DNA of 64,000 nucleotides from Paenibacillus wynnii. GTDB lineage: Bacteria; Bacillota; Bacilli; Paenibacillales; Paenibacillaceae. Of the stretch, positions 9,131 to 17,999 are shown piece after piece. The translations under genes and the position numbers were made by a program. The first letter of the stretch is position 1, and every line of letters begins with the position of its first letter. Under the pieces are notes generated by a model, which did no database searches, had not been told where the DNA came from, and saw only the letters and a program-made list of their open reading frames with translations. The stretch lies in NCBI RefSeq assembly GCF_000757885.1, contig NZ_JQCR01000003.1, positions 2,542,001 through 2,606,000 of the forward strand. The letters run 5' to 3'.

Positions 9131-10510
9131 TCATCCCTTCGATATGTTCATATTTTCGAAATAAGAGCTGTACTTCACACTTTCCAAAATCATGTCTTCA
9201 ATTCCACCTTTACGGACGAGCGGCAAAATACCAGTTTTGTTCAGGATTGCACGCGGCGCATCACCTATACCGGAGCAAAGAAGAATACGGCAGTCACTTA
9301 ATATCGAGCATATTTCCTTTAAAGTGGCGTCCTTGTCACCGTTGCAGTCGGCTTTACCGTGACAATAAGCCTGTATCTTTCGGACACCCAAGAGTTTTAC
9401 ATTCACTCCATCCGTGTCATAGACCATAAATTCTGTGGCATGGCCAAAATGCTGATTGACCTTGTCTCCACCCCTAGTGGATACAGCGACTCTCGTCGTA
9501 TGCCCGCCTTCTTGAAGGCTGCTTTGCTTCAGCTGTTTGGCTTTCATTCGCTGGCGGATCTTGTTGTCTAACTCCATTTGAAATTGGGCCCGGGCCTCTT
9601 CATTAACTACCGGATCCGCCTCCATCTTTTCCAGAACAAAATCCTGATTCCGATCCTGTCCAAGCAACCCGATGGCATCCGCTCGGCATTGGCGGCAATG
9701 ACGCATAACCTTCATGCCGTCACGTCCGAGAATCTCTTGCAAATTGTTCAATTCCTTAGGCCGGGGTGCTTTACGACCGTCACGTTCATACTGGCTGCCC
9801 GGTGCGATAATTAGCGGTGTTACATTGTGCAATTCTGCACCGAGCTCCTTTACTCTTTTGGAAACTGCAGGAAGATGTTGGTCATTGATGCCCGGGATCA
9901 TTACCGAGTTGACCTTCACTAGAATCCCACGAGCCGCAAGCAATTCAAGCCCTTGAAGCTGGCGACTGATCAGCAGCTCCGCCGCCTCTCTCCCTTCATA
10001 CCGTACTCCCTCATCGAATACCCAAGGGTAAATTTCGCGGCCGATATCAGGATCGATAGCGTTAATGGTAATCGTCACATGACGGATACCCAACCTAACA
10101 ATCTCTTCAATATGCCTGTAAAGCGTCAATCCGTTAGTACTCAAGCAAAGAGATACATCGGGAACATGCTCTTTAACCCTTTCAAAGGTATCGAAAGTTA
10201 CCTCAGGATTAGCTAGCGGATCACCAGGACCAGCTATACCTACCACCGACAGCTGCATTAATTGGGCAGCGACACCCTTAACCTTCTGCTCTGCCTGGGT
10301 TGGGGTAAGCACCTCACTTACCACACCCGGCCGACTTTCATTCACACAGTCGAATTTGCGGTTACAGTAATGGCATTGGATGTTACAGGCGGGAGCGACC
10401 GGGATATGCATCCTGGCAAAAAAGCGGTGGGCTTCCTCGTTGTAGCAAGGATGTCGGCTAATCTCATCCTCCGCTTCATTTGATAGACACGACGATAGCT
10501 GCGGCTCCAT
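9131..10510 (-). CDS. nifB: FeMo-cofactor biosynthesis radical SAM protein NifB
   Basis: Makes NifB-co, the 8Fe-9S-C core, by radical SAM chemistry. Radical SAM cysteines are in CNIQCHYC at residue ~40; the C-terminal third is a NifX-like domain beginning RVAVSTRGGDKVNQHFGHA. The real start is ATG 10510 behind AGGAGGTGGGAAAA; the GTG nine bases upstream lies inside the ribosome site. First gene of the operon, directly under the GlnR-flanked promoter. Confidence 0.96.
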   Translation of the reverse strand: MEPQLSSCLSNEAEDEISRHPCYNEEAHRFFARMHIPVAPACNIQCHYCNRKFDCVNESRPGVVSEVLTPTQAEQKVKGVAAQLMQLSVVGIAGPGDPLANPEVTFDTFERVKEHVPDVSLCLSTNGLTLYRHIEEIVRLGIRHVTITINAIDPDIGREIYPWVFDEGVRYEGREAAELLISRQLQGLELLAARGILVKVNSVMIPGINDQHLPAVSKRVKELGAELHNVTPLIIAPGSQYERDGRKAPRPKELNNLQEILGRDGMKVMRHCRQCRADAIGLLGQDRNQDFVLEKMEADPVVNEEARAQFQMELDNKIRQRMKAKQLKQSSLQEGGHTTRVAVSTRGGDKVNQHFGHATEFMVYDTDGVNVKLLGVRKIQAYCHGKADCNGDKDATLKEICSILSDCRILLCSGIGDAPRAILNKTGILPLVRKGGIEDMILESVKYSSYFENMNISKG

Positions 10511-10560
10511 TTTTCCCACCTCCTAAATAAATGTTTTGTTAGAAAACAATCGATAGTTAA

Positions 10561-10577
10561 TGTTACCTTTAGTGACA
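10561..10577. promoter_or_regulatory. GlnR-type operator, site II (downstream)
   Basis: TGTTACCTTTAGTGACA is an exact match to the GlnR/TnrA consensus TGTNAN7TNACA. It lies about 25-40 bp downstream of the expected transcription start, so bound GlnR would block transcription. This position agrees with the repressing site described for Paenibacillus nif operons. Confidence 0.85.
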
Positions 10578-10608
10578 TAAAGTTGCTTGATTTACCTTTA
10601 ATAGCTAC

Positions 10609-10637
10609 ATCATATTTTCATCGCCTGTTATCGTCAA
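10609..10637 (-). promoter_or_regulatory. Sigma-A promoter of the nif operon
   Basis: On the minus strand TTGACG (10637-10632), a 17-bp spacer and TATGAT (10614-10609) sit about 100 bp upstream of nifB. No sigma-54 -24/-12 element is seen, as expected for Paenibacillus nif operons. Confidence 0.85.
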
Positions 10638-10696
10638 TTAACATTACTGCAAAAAATCATGTATTTTCATGAAGTTTGCAGTTTTGACATACTATG

Positions 10697-10713
10697 TGTT
10701 ATGTTATCTAACT
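10697..10713. promoter_or_regulatory. GlnR-type operator, site I (upstream)
   Basis: TGTTATGTTATCTAACT matches TGTNAN7TNACA at all but the last specified base. It lies about 60 bp upstream of the -35 box, where GlnR could act as an activator under nitrogen limitation. Confidence 0.65.
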
Positions 10714-10784
10714 CATACATATCATGTTTCCGTTTCCAACATGTATCTAATGGAACGACACCTCAGGTTTATTTCTAGTGAAAG

Positions 10785-10813
10785 TTGACAACGATTCTCA
10801 ACTAGGTTATGAT
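10785..10813 (+). promoter_or_regulatory. terC promoter with overlapping Fur-family-like box
   Basis: TTGACA (10785-10790), 17 bp, TATGAT (10808-10813). Overlapping the -35, TTGACAACGATTCTCAA (10785-10801) is an imperfect 7-1-7 palindrome resembling Fur-family operators (three differences from TGATAATNATTATCA). The promoter is clear; the regulator is inference. Confidence 0.75.
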
Positions 10814-10876
10814 CTTCCTAAGAAATCCTTGCAAATACTAAATACTAAATACTCATATACTAAATTGAATATAATC

Positions 10877-11031
10877 CCGTAAAGGGGAGTAGCTGTTAGA
10901 TAAAGTCGTCAATACGAGAATATGAGGATATTCTCCGGCTTTATCGGCAATCAACTATTGTTAGCGAGACCTTTACCAATCAAGTTAGTCCTTTATTCCA
11001 AAGGCTGATTTGTTTGGTAAAGGTCTTTTTT
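10877..11031 (+). promoter_or_regulatory. yybP-ykoY (Mn2+) riboswitch with terminator
   Basis: Contains the diagnostic GGGGAGUAGCUG at 10883. P1 would pair GTAAAGG (10879-10885) with CCTTTAC (10970-10976). The same CCTTTAC is part of a 13-bp terminator stem, AGACCTTTACCAA (10967-10979) with TTGGTAAAGGTCT (11014-11026), followed by U's. P1 and terminator are mutually exclusive, so Mn2+ binding should stabilise P1 and switch the downstream gene on. This class commonly precedes TerC-family metal-efflux genes. Confidence 0.9.
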
Positions 11032-11105
11032 ATATAAAATTGGTCATGATATCTGTATGGTTTAAATCCTGCAAGGATATTCAATCGAAAAGGGGCGAAA
11101 GAACA

Positions 11106-11933
11106 ATGGAAATTAGCTTATTATTGGAGTATGGATGGGTGTTGTTAGTTCTCGTAGCACTCGAGGGACTGCTCGCAGCAGATAATGCACTTGTGCTGGC
11201 GATTATGGTGAAACACCTTCCTGACGAGGAAAGAAAAAAGGCGCTCTTCTATGGTTTAGCCGGAGCTTTTGTATTCCGTTTCGGTTCATTGTTCGTCATT
11301 TCCTACTTGGTAGACATCTGGCAAGTACAAGCCATTGGTGCTATTTATCTGTTATTTATCGCCTTAAATCATATTTTCCGAAAAGTATTATTCAATAAGT
11401 CGACTACAGACGAAGCTGCTGAAAGTGGTACGAATGGTGCTGTGAATAAAAAGAAAGCCAGCTTTTGGTTTACTGTATTGAAGGTAGAGATAGCAGATAT
11501 AGCTTTTGCTGTCGATTCCATTCTAGCAGCAGTTGCCTTAGCAGTTGCTCTTCCGGAAAGTGGACTCCCAAATATCGGGGGACTAGATGGAGGACAATTC
11601 CTCGTGATCTTTGCCGGCGGATTCATCGGATTGGTCATCATGCGTTTTGCAGCGTCCTTCTTCGTAAAACTGTTGCATTCCCGTCCAGGTCTTGAGTTAG
11701 CTGCATTCTTCATTGTCGGCTGGGTAGGTATTAAGCTGGCCGTTATTACCTTGGCCCATCCATCACTGGGCGTTCTATCCGAAGACTTCGCACACAGTAC
11801 TTGGTGGAAAGTAACCTTCTATGTTGTACTCGTTCTTATCGCTACATTAGGATGGCTCTTGAGCAGCAAACAGACCGAAGAGCATTCTGAAGAGAATCCA
11901 ATCAAAGAAGTGGATGATCAGCTTGGAAAGTAA
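11106..11933 (+). CDS. TerC-family membrane protein, probable manganese export/metalation factor
   Basis: 275 aa with about seven to eight hydrophobic helices. LEGLLAADNALVLAIMVK near residue 20 and ADIAFAVDSILAAVALA near residue 130 are the two paired acidic TerC motifs. Start is ATG 11106 behind AAAAGGGG; upstream in-frame codons lie in the riboswitch leader. TerC proteins such as B. subtilis YkoY/MeeF work in Mn2+ export to secreted proteins, which fits the riboswitch. Followed by a strong terminator. Confidence 0.9.
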   Translation: MEISLLLEYGWVLLVLVALEGLLAADNALVLAIMVKHLPDEERKKALFYGLAGAFVFRFGSLFVISYLVDIWQVQAIGAIYLLFIALNHIFRKVLFNKSTTDEAAESGTNGAVNKKKASFWFTVLKVEIADIAFAVDSILAAVALAVALPESGLPNIGGLDGGQFLVIFAGGFIGLVIMRFAASFFVKLLHSRPGLELAAFFIVGWVGIKLAVITLAHPSLGVLSEDFAHSTWWKVTFYVVLVLIATLGWLLSSKQTEEHSEENPIKEVDDQLGK

Positions 11934-11943
11934 ATAAAACGAA

Positions 11944-11985
11944 AACAAGCCAGTCTCCGATAACCCGGAGACTGGCTTGTTTTTT
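11944..11985 (+). terminator. Rho-independent terminator of the terC-family gene
   Basis: Perfect 16-bp stem AACAAGCCAGTCTCCG / CGGAGACTGGCTTGTT with a 6-base loop, then a T-run. It can also serve the convergent minus-strand gene ending at 12009, since A's precede the left arm. Confidence 0.93.
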
Positions 11986-12008
11986 AGCTTTTACAGCAGC
12001 TTTGAAGA

Positions 12009-14375
12009 CTAGTAACCATAATTATTTTGACCGATCTTCTGGTCGGTCTTTCCTTGAAGCTCCACCAGCTTCATAATCACGGAAGCGGCTTGAGCCTTGG
12101 TTACGAGCAGTTGCGGGTTAAACTTGCCGTTATCGTCCTTCATTAGTCCAAGTTTCACGACAAGTGCAATTGCTCCCTTATTACTAATGGAAGAAATATC
12201 AGAGAATTGGTTTATCGAGCTGTCTTTATCCAGAAAAGCTGAGATTTTGTTGTATTTCACAAAACTGGTCAGCAGGACAGCCAGTTGTTCCCTGGTAAGC
12301 TTGCTGTCGGTTTGTATTACAGCATCCCGGCTAAGCCACCCGCGGTCTACAGCAAAACCAACTGCACTATAATATGGGCTTTCAGGATTCACACCTGCCA
12401 CAGCTTTCTGTTCGACACCGTTATAATATCCTTCAAAATAAGGAGTAGAGGCTTTTGCGATTAGTGTAATCCAATCTCCTACGGTTATCTCCTGATCTGG
12501 GTTTACTTTCCCATCCGCGTCTGGGGTAATCACATTGTAACGCACAAGTTCTGAGAGTTCCTTTTCTGCGGAGTGTCCTTTAAGATCGGTTGTAGCCGTT
12601 GATCCCTTCACTCCGTAGAATTCATAGACAGACACCCTTTTACCCGTTGTTGCATCTATGATCTCCATAGATTTTTGGATATCCAGCGGTGTAGCGGAGT
12701 ACACGAGCTTTATCTTAGGTTGGGTGTAGCTGTTATACATCATGTATCCGCCAATCGTGTGATACTGAAGCATCAATTTATACTCGCTTTGGTAGGTTGC
12801 GAGGGCCTCTTTCTTCGTAATTACTGGAACGGGTTCCTGGGTGACTTTCTCAATCCCAATATTCCGTGCGGTGCTGAAGAATTTAACGTTTCCGTATAAA
12901 TCCAGATTAAGAGTAACAAAACTGTCGGCTACAGGAATTCCTTTATAGAATTGAATAAATTGATAACGGTATCCGGTTTTGTCTGGATTCACTTCCCAAG
13001 TTCCGCCATGCTCCACATACTTCAGGTTAGTGCTTGCTTTGTTATACATTTGGTTAACAAGCTCCAAAGCCTTTTGCTTGGCTTCCTTTTGCGTCAGTTT
13101 CTTGCTTCCAGCGGGAGGAGCAGCCGGTTTCTTAGTGGCATCATAAGCATATTGATCTACCATAAACTGCAATATTTCACCAGTCTGTGCATCTACCTCA
13201 GCGTACGATTGTGCAGGCGGACCTCCATTAAATCGACTATCATTGCTCCAATTCAATCTCCAAACCTTCATATCCTTATTCTGATAGTCATTCCCTAGAG
13301 ATTGATTGATAAGTTTGTAATCTGCCGGAATATTAGCTATTCTTTTCACTAAGATAGCTGCTTGTTCCGCTGTAAGCTCATTACCCGTGCTATTAGGCTT
13401 GAACAAATTTTTGCCCTGCGGTACATCCGTATAAGTCACCGGCACAGCAGCCATATTGCTGCCTTCATTATCCAGTCTCTTCCCGGTGAGTGCATCGATT
13501 GGAAGTAGAGTTTGTTCTACCGGGCGCCAGCCCAGAACCCAGTTATTCACCAATCCGTTCTTACGGACGGGAACATAATAGAGCCCTACATCAAAGCTGT
13601 CGGCAAAACTTTTCTCCGCCTGTTCTTTAGTGATGACAGGCTTAGCACTAGGATACTCAAGATTCTCACCCTGTCTATAGAATTGAGTTACATCCCCATT
13701 TCCATTGACTGAAATCATTATACTGTCCGCGGTGGAATAGATACCATTCTTTAGAAGCCGGAAGCTAAAGGAGTATTGAATGGGGCCAAATAAGGCTCCA
13801 TTATTCGGATTATTAATATTCTCATCCAACTGCAGGTCACTGCTCTTTATGGATGCTGCAGCTTTGGAGATAAAGGCCTGTGCTTTCTCCAAGGCTTGTT
13901 CTTTTGTAAGCTTAGGTGGATAGTACGATTCATTTTCTAAGAGCGGATAGGAGATATATGTATTTAATAAATCCCCATTAATGGCATCAACTGAACTTGA
14001 GAAGCCATATCCCCCATTTCCGAGTCGGTATTCCCACTGGATAGTCCAGACCATTTGATTCGAAGGTGCAGGATACACATTGCTAACGCCTAATTGAACG
14101 TTGGATACTGTTGCATCCTTTAGGATAGGAAACAGTTCCTTTAGCTTGGCGATGGCTGCTTCTTTTGTGAATTTAACTTTTGCGGGATCAGCAGAGGCCG
14201 AAGCTGTTTTCTCTGTTTTCTCACCGGAAGCTGCAGCAAGAGCGGTTACAGTGACAGCTTCTTTGCTTGTAGCTGCTCCAGCAATTCCTGCTGGCAATAG
14301 CAGTCCGAAAGCTACGGAAGAAATTAATGCGGCTTTAGCTGTCTGTTGAACAAAATGAGTGCGATTACTTTTCAA
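12009..14375 (-). CDS. Secreted YcdB/YcdC-repeat protein with SLH domains
   Basis: 788 aa exported protein. Residues 1-35 form a signal peptide ending at AGAAT. The body holds repeated PepSY/YcdB-YcdC-like modules, each with LTKEQALEKAQAFI-type helices (about residues 65-200, 235-450 and 430-590). The C-terminal ~170 residues contain S-layer-homology motifs (VGDWITLIAKAS, LTREQLAVLLTSF, VTKAQAASVIMKLV) that anchor to secondary cell-wall polymer. Start is TTG 14375 behind AAGGAGGATGAAATC. Function unknown; a propeptide-like or cell-wall role is inferred. Confidence 0.85.
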   Translation of the reverse strand: MKSNRTHFVQQTAKAALISSVAFGLLLPAGIAGAATSKEAVTVTALAAASGEKTEKTASASADPAKVKFTKEAAIAKLKELFPILKDATVSNVQLGVSNVYPAPSNQMVWTIQWEYRLGNGGYGFSSSVDAINGDLLNTYISYPLLENESYYPPKLTKEQALEKAQAFISKAAASIKSSDLQLDENINNPNNGALFGPIQYSFSFRLLKNGIYSTADSIMISVNGNGDVTQFYRQGENLEYPSAKPVITKEQAEKSFADSFDVGLYYVPVRKNGLVNNWVLGWRPVEQTLLPIDALTGKRLDNEGSNMAAVPVTYTDVPQGKNLFKPNSTGNELTAEQAAILVKRIANIPADYKLINQSLGNDYQNKDMKVWRLNWSNDSRFNGGPPAQSYAEVDAQTGEILQFMVDQYAYDATKKPAAPPAGSKKLTQKEAKQKALELVNQMYNKASTNLKYVEHGGTWEVNPDKTGYRYQFIQFYKGIPVADSFVTLNLDLYGNVKFFSTARNIGIEKVTQEPVPVITKKEALATYQSEYKLMLQYHTIGGYMMYNSYTQPKIKLVYSATPLDIQKSMEIIDATTGKRVSVYEFYGVKGSTATTDLKGHSAEKELSELVRYNVITPDADGKVNPDQEITVGDWITLIAKASTPYFEGYYNGVEQKAVAGVNPESPYYSAVGFAVDRGWLSRDAVIQTDSKLTREQLAVLLTSFVKYNKISAFLDKDSSINQFSDISSISNKGAIALVVKLGLMKDDNGKFNPQLLVTKAQAASVIMKLVELQGKTDQKIGQNNYGY

Positions 14376-14464
14376 AAGATTTCATCCTCCTTTTTGTGGA
14401 TCCTTCTAATTATAATAATAATTTCATTAATTTTCCATAATTACTTTGCGACAGGAAATTACAG

Positions 14465-14507
14465 CAAAAAAAAGCCTTCTTTCTCCTTAATAGGACAAAG
14501 AAGACTT
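14465..14507 (-). terminator. Terminator after the histidine kinase gene
   Basis: Minus-strand stem AAGTCTTCTTTGTCCT / AGGAGAAAGAAGGCTT with a short loop, followed by eight T's, 20 bp past the kinase stop. Confidence 0.85.
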
Positions 14508-14524
14508 CAATTCCCAATAACAGA

Positions 14525-15868
14525 TCATTTAGGAAAATGAATGTTAAATTCAGAACCTTCATTGAGCACACTTCGAACCTTAATTTCTCCGCCATGAGCC
14601 TCCACAATGGCCTTAACGATGGCGAGACCGATCCCCGCTCCACCTGTTTTCCGGTTCCGTGATTTATCTCCGCGGTAAAAGCGTTCAAATATAAACGGTA
14701 TTTCCTCTGGAGAAATCCCCGTACCTGTATCAGTAATTGTAACATTGACCCCGGATAGATCCTCAGAGATCTGCACCTCTATTCGACCTTCCTGAGTAAA
14801 TTTATAGGCGTTATTCAACAAATTCACAAAAACTTGAAGCAAACGCTCATAATCTCCAGTTAAATATAGGGTCATCGGCTTATGGAAGACGATGGAGTTG
14901 TTTCTGTTATCCAGACTCCCAACTACTGTATGAATAGCATCCTGTATGACCTCATTTAGGCACAACTCTTCCTGCTTTAATTGAATCATAGGATTCTCTG
15001 CGGAACTAAGCTTCTCCAGATCATTCACGAGCTGCACCAGACGCATCACTTGATTATGACAGACCTGCAATTTATCAGGCGTTGCTTCCCAGACTCCATC
15101 CTGAAAAGCTTCAATGTGACTTTGGATGGTGGCAAGGGGTGTGCGTAATTCATGAGCAACATCCGCCGTAAGATTCTTACGAAGCTTCTCCTGCTGTTCC
15201 AGGGTATCTGCCAGATAGTTAAGAGCCAGACCTACTTCTTCTATTTCGGTTTGTTTTATGGGCAGAATTACTCTCTCACCTAAATCCCCCTCCCTCATTC
15301 GCACTGCAATCTTCTTAATTTGAACAAGTGGTCGGCTTAAACCAACGGCTATAAACCTGCTATATAAATAAGCTCCTGCAAGCACTAAAATCAAGGCTCC
15401 CCAAGATAACCTGTTGAACATCTGCAAAAAATTACGATTTTGCAAAGTCATCGCATCGCTGTTCCCTTGCATTTCTAATGTACCCAGGGTTAGCCCATCT
15501 TTGATAATCGGATAACGGGTCATTTTTTTCCCGGTTATACGCATGGCTCTCTCCATTTCCATCCCCATGCGCCCTGTATCCCATACTACATTTCCTTCGG
15601 CATCGTAAATACTCACGGAATAATTGCGCTGCATGGCCTGGTGAGAGATCGACATCAGCGTCTCCATTGGCCAAGAACCCGTAGTGTTGTATGACTCTTT
15701 CAGATCTTCCAGCAAGAAACCAGCTTCCGCTTTCTGCTGGTTCTCAACATATTTGCCGAATGAAATGGTCATCACCAAGTTTACCAAAAGCATGATAAAC
15801 AGCAAGGAGCATAAGGCCACGCTCATATGAGACAGTAGCAGTCTTCTTCTCAGTCCGCCCTTATTCAT
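14525..15868 (-). CDS. Membrane sensor histidine kinase
   Basis: 447 aa from MNKGGLRRR (15868). TM1 is about residues 12-35, an extracellular sensor of ~110 residues follows, TM2 is near 148-170, then HAMP, the H-box HELRTPLATIQ near 228, N-box NLLNNAYKF and G-boxes DTGTGIS and GGAGIGLAIV. It overlaps the response-regulator stop by 8 bp, so the pair is cotranslated. Cognate signal unknown; the neighbouring small exported protein may be a target or sensor partner. Confidence 0.9.
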   Translation of the reverse strand: MNKGGLRRRLLLSHMSVALCSLLFIMLLVNLVMTISFGKYVENQQKAEAGFLLEDLKESYNTTGSWPMETLMSISHQAMQRNYSVSIYDAEGNVVWDTGRMGMEMERAMRITGKKMTRYPIIKDGLTLGTLEMQGNSDAMTLQNRNFLQMFNRLSWGALILVLAGAYLYSRFIAVGLSRPLVQIKKIAVRMREGDLGERVILPIKQTEIEEVGLALNYLADTLEQQEKLRKNLTADVAHELRTPLATIQSHIEAFQDGVWEATPDKLQVCHNQVMRLVQLVNDLEKLSSAENPMIQLKQEELCLNEVIQDAIHTVVGSLDNRNNSIVFHKPMTLYLTGDYERLLQVFVNLLNNAYKFTQEGRIEVQISEDLSGVNVTITDTGTGISPEEIPFIFERFYRGDKSRNRKTGGAGIGLAIVKAIVEAHGGEIKVRSVLNEGSEFNIHFPK

Positions 15869-16571
15869 CAGCTGGCACCTGAAACTTATAGCCAATTCCA
15901 AAAACTGTAGCAATAAATGTGGGGCGCTTGGGATCATCCCCTATTTTTTGTCTTACATTTTTTATGTGCACATCAATGGTCCGTTCAAAGCCTTCAAAGT
16001 CGTCCCCTTGAATCAAACTCACCAGCTCGTAGCGGCTGAAGGCTCTCTTGGGATGCCGTGCCAATACTTCTAGCAGCTTGAATTCAATTGGTGTCAGAGC
16101 CACCGTCTCCCCATCTACTTGAACCTCATGCAGCTCCGAATTTATAGATAGACGCCCGCCTCCATATTTCAGTGCATGCTCTTCCTCTTTCGGATTCAAC
16201 TGAAGCTGTGATCGCCTTAACAGACTGGTTACACGGGCGAGCAGTTCTCGCGGGCTAAAGGGCTTCGTGATATAATCATCCGCTCCAATTAGTAGACCAT
16301 TAACCATATCATCTTCACTGCTTTTGGCGGTAAGCATAAGAATGGGGAGGTTGGATTTCTTGCGAATGGTTCTGCATACCTCTTCTCCAGACATATCCGG
16401 CAGCATTAAATCAAGTACCATCAGATCAGGTTGGAGATTGTCAAACAGCTCCAATGCTTGCGTACCGGTACCTGCTTCATACACAATATATTCATTCTTC
16501 TGTAAATAGGCCTTGATTACTTGAAGAATATCGTATTCGTCATCCACAATTAGAATAGTCCCTGCATTCAC
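15861..16571 (-). CDS. OmpR/PhoB-type response regulator
   Basis: Receiver domain first (LIVDDEYD, phospho-acceptor in MVLDLMLPDMSG, conserved Lys in DDYITKPFSP), then a winged-helix DNA-binding domain with RTIDVHIKNVRQKIGDDP. I prefer the GTG at 16571, nine bases from GGAGGG; ATG 16577 is too close to it. A terminator hairpin lies just upstream of the ribosome site. Confidence 0.88.
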   Translation of the reverse strand: MNAGTILIVDDEYDILQVIKAYLQKNEYIVYEAGTGTQALELFDNLQPDLMVLDLMLPDMSGEEVCRTIRKKSNLPILMLTAKSSEDDMVNGLLIGADDYITKPFSPRELLARVTSLLRRSQLQLNPKEEEHALKYGGGRLSINSELHEVQVDGETVALTPIEFKLLEVLARHPKRAFSRYELVSLIQGDDFEGFERTIDVHIKNVRQKIGDDPKRPTFIATVFGIGYKFQVPADE

Positions 16572-16590
16572 GATCATTATCCCTCCAATC

Positions 16591-16629
16591 AAAAAGATAG
16601 ACCTCGTTATTACCTTCGAGGTCTATCTT
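16591..16629 (-). terminator. Hairpin terminator/attenuator between the small exported protein gene and the regulator gene
   Basis: Perfect 13-bp stem AAGATAGACCTCG / CGAGGTCTATCTT with T's on the minus strand. It ends the 83-aa gene and lies about 20 bp from the regulator start, so readthrough may set regulator expression. Confidence 0.85.
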
Positions 16630-16641
16630 ATCAAGCTTGTA

Positions 16642-16893
16642 TTAGAAATTCATCATATTACTGCGATTCTTGGAATTGTTCATCATTTCACTCATACCCT
16701 TATTCTTGCCAGAGTGGCAGTCATTTACCATATCCTTGATTTGAGTATCGGTAAGATCAGGATGCATTTGCTTCGCAAAGGGCAGCATTTTTTCGAAGAA
16801 GCTTTCATCTTTATCGGCACCTGCCGCATAGACACTTGTACCAATCCCCATAACCAGCACCAATGCCGCTATACCCAACCATAGTTTTTTCAT
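16642..16893 (-). CDS. Small exported Met/His-containing protein
   Basis: 83 aa with a clear signal peptide (MKKLWLGIAALVLVMG...VYAAG). The mature part has LTDTQIKDMVNDCHSGKN and a Met/Asn-rich tail (MSEMMNNSKNRSNMMNF). The start is behind GGAGGAGAAC. I do not recognise the family. Its place directly before a two-component pair, separated only by a leaky-looking terminator, suggests shared regulation. Confidence 0.75.
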   Translation of the reverse strand: MKKLWLGIAALVLVMGIGTSVYAAGADKDESFFEKMLPFAKQMHPDLTDTQIKDMVNDCHSGKNKGMSEMMNNSKNRSNMMNF

Positions 16894-17054
16894 TATTGTT
16901 CTCCTCCTTGGTTCTTATGGATATAGCATAACTCAAAGTTGTGAAGAACTTATTTGGATGCTGTGAAGAAGTTATAAAGATACGGAATCGAATAACCTAT
17001 TCCCAATACGTTTATAATGTAATTAAAACCTAAGGAGGGGTCGGCATACACACT

Positions 17055-17999
17055 TTGAACTTGCAACCGCTCAGCCAGAGTCTTATAGAGCTAAATGTAC
17101 GCAGCTGCCTGATCGTCCATAAGGGTAACACTGTTTTTGAGTATTATCGTAAACCCCAGTTGGCGCATCAACTCTACAAAATAAACTCCTGCACGAAAAG
17201 TATGCTATCTGCTTTAGTCAGCATAGCCATGGATCAGCAGATTGTTCCACACCCGGATACACCTATTATTGAATTTTTCCCTCAGCTCAGCGAGGATAAC
17301 GAGTTCAGAAAACGTGATATCACTCTTGCTCACCTGTTAACTTTGACAGCCGGCTTCCAATGGAGTGAGTTCGGCGGACTTAATTCTTTCCCTACAATGA
17401 CAAAAAGTGTAGACTGGGTTCAGTTTGTACTTTCGCAGCCACTTTCTGATCCTCCGGGAACGAAAATGGTGTACAATTCCGGATGCTCCCAGTTGCTGGC
17501 TGCGATTTTGAGACAAGCCTCGGGTCAAACTGTAGCTAAATTTGCCGAGCAGCAGCTGTTCCAGTACCTTGGGATTACTGCCTATCGGTGGGAGATGGAC
17601 CCGCAAGGGACTCATACCGGGGGCTTTGGATTGCATTTGAAACCAAAGGATATGGCGAAACTAGGCCTTTTATATCTACAGCAAGGGAATTGGGAGGGCC
17701 GTCAACTCATTCTTCCTGCTACCGTACAGCACTCTACAACTCCTCACCTAGAGGCGGATAAACCTTATAAAGGGTTCTACGGCTGGCATTGGTGGGTATC
17801 TTCCTTTTCTAATGATGCTAAACCGTCCGTTGAGGTTCCTTTTCACATGGCACTTGGTTTTGGCGGGCAATATATCGTAGTGGTACCGTCCTATGATTTG
17901 GTGGTGGTCATTACTTCCGATAACAAAAAAAGGAACACATCCAAAGATGTATTCCGTCAATATATCGTCCCTCTGCTGGTTAATACCGCCATTGCATGA
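17055..17999 (+). CDS. Beta-lactamase-family serine hydrolase (class C/PBP-like)
   Basis: 314 aa without a signal peptide. The catalytic SxxK motif is SCTK near residue 50, the YxN-type motif is YNSG near 142, and a conserved GWHWW segment precedes a C-terminal GFGGQYIVVVP block typical of esterase/D-aminopeptidase-like beta-lactamase folds. The start is TTG 17055 downstream of AAGGAGGGG with a long spacer. TATAAT lies at 17013-17018. The 3' end overlaps the convergent transporter remnant by 20 bp. Confidence 0.85.
   Translation: MNLQPLSQSLIELNVRSCLIVHKGNTVFEYYRKPQLAHQLYKINSCTKSMLSALVSIAMDQQIVPHPDTPIIEFFPQLSEDNEFRKRDITLAHLLTLTAGFQWSEFGGLNSFPTMTKSVDWVQFVLSQPLSDPPGTKMVYNSGCSQLLAAILRQASGQTVAKFAEQQLFQYLGITAYRWEMDPQGTHTGGFGLHLKPKDMAKLGLLYLQQGNWEGRQLILPATVQHSTTPHLEADKPYKGFYGWHWWVSSFSNDAKPSVEVPFHMALGFGGQYIVVVPSYDLVVVITSDNKKRNTSKDVFRQYIVPLLVNTAIA

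Noticed and set aside
11010..11105. Longer N-terminus for the TerC-family protein
   Set aside because: The extra codons lie in the riboswitch terminator and leader; ATG 11106 has the ribosome site.
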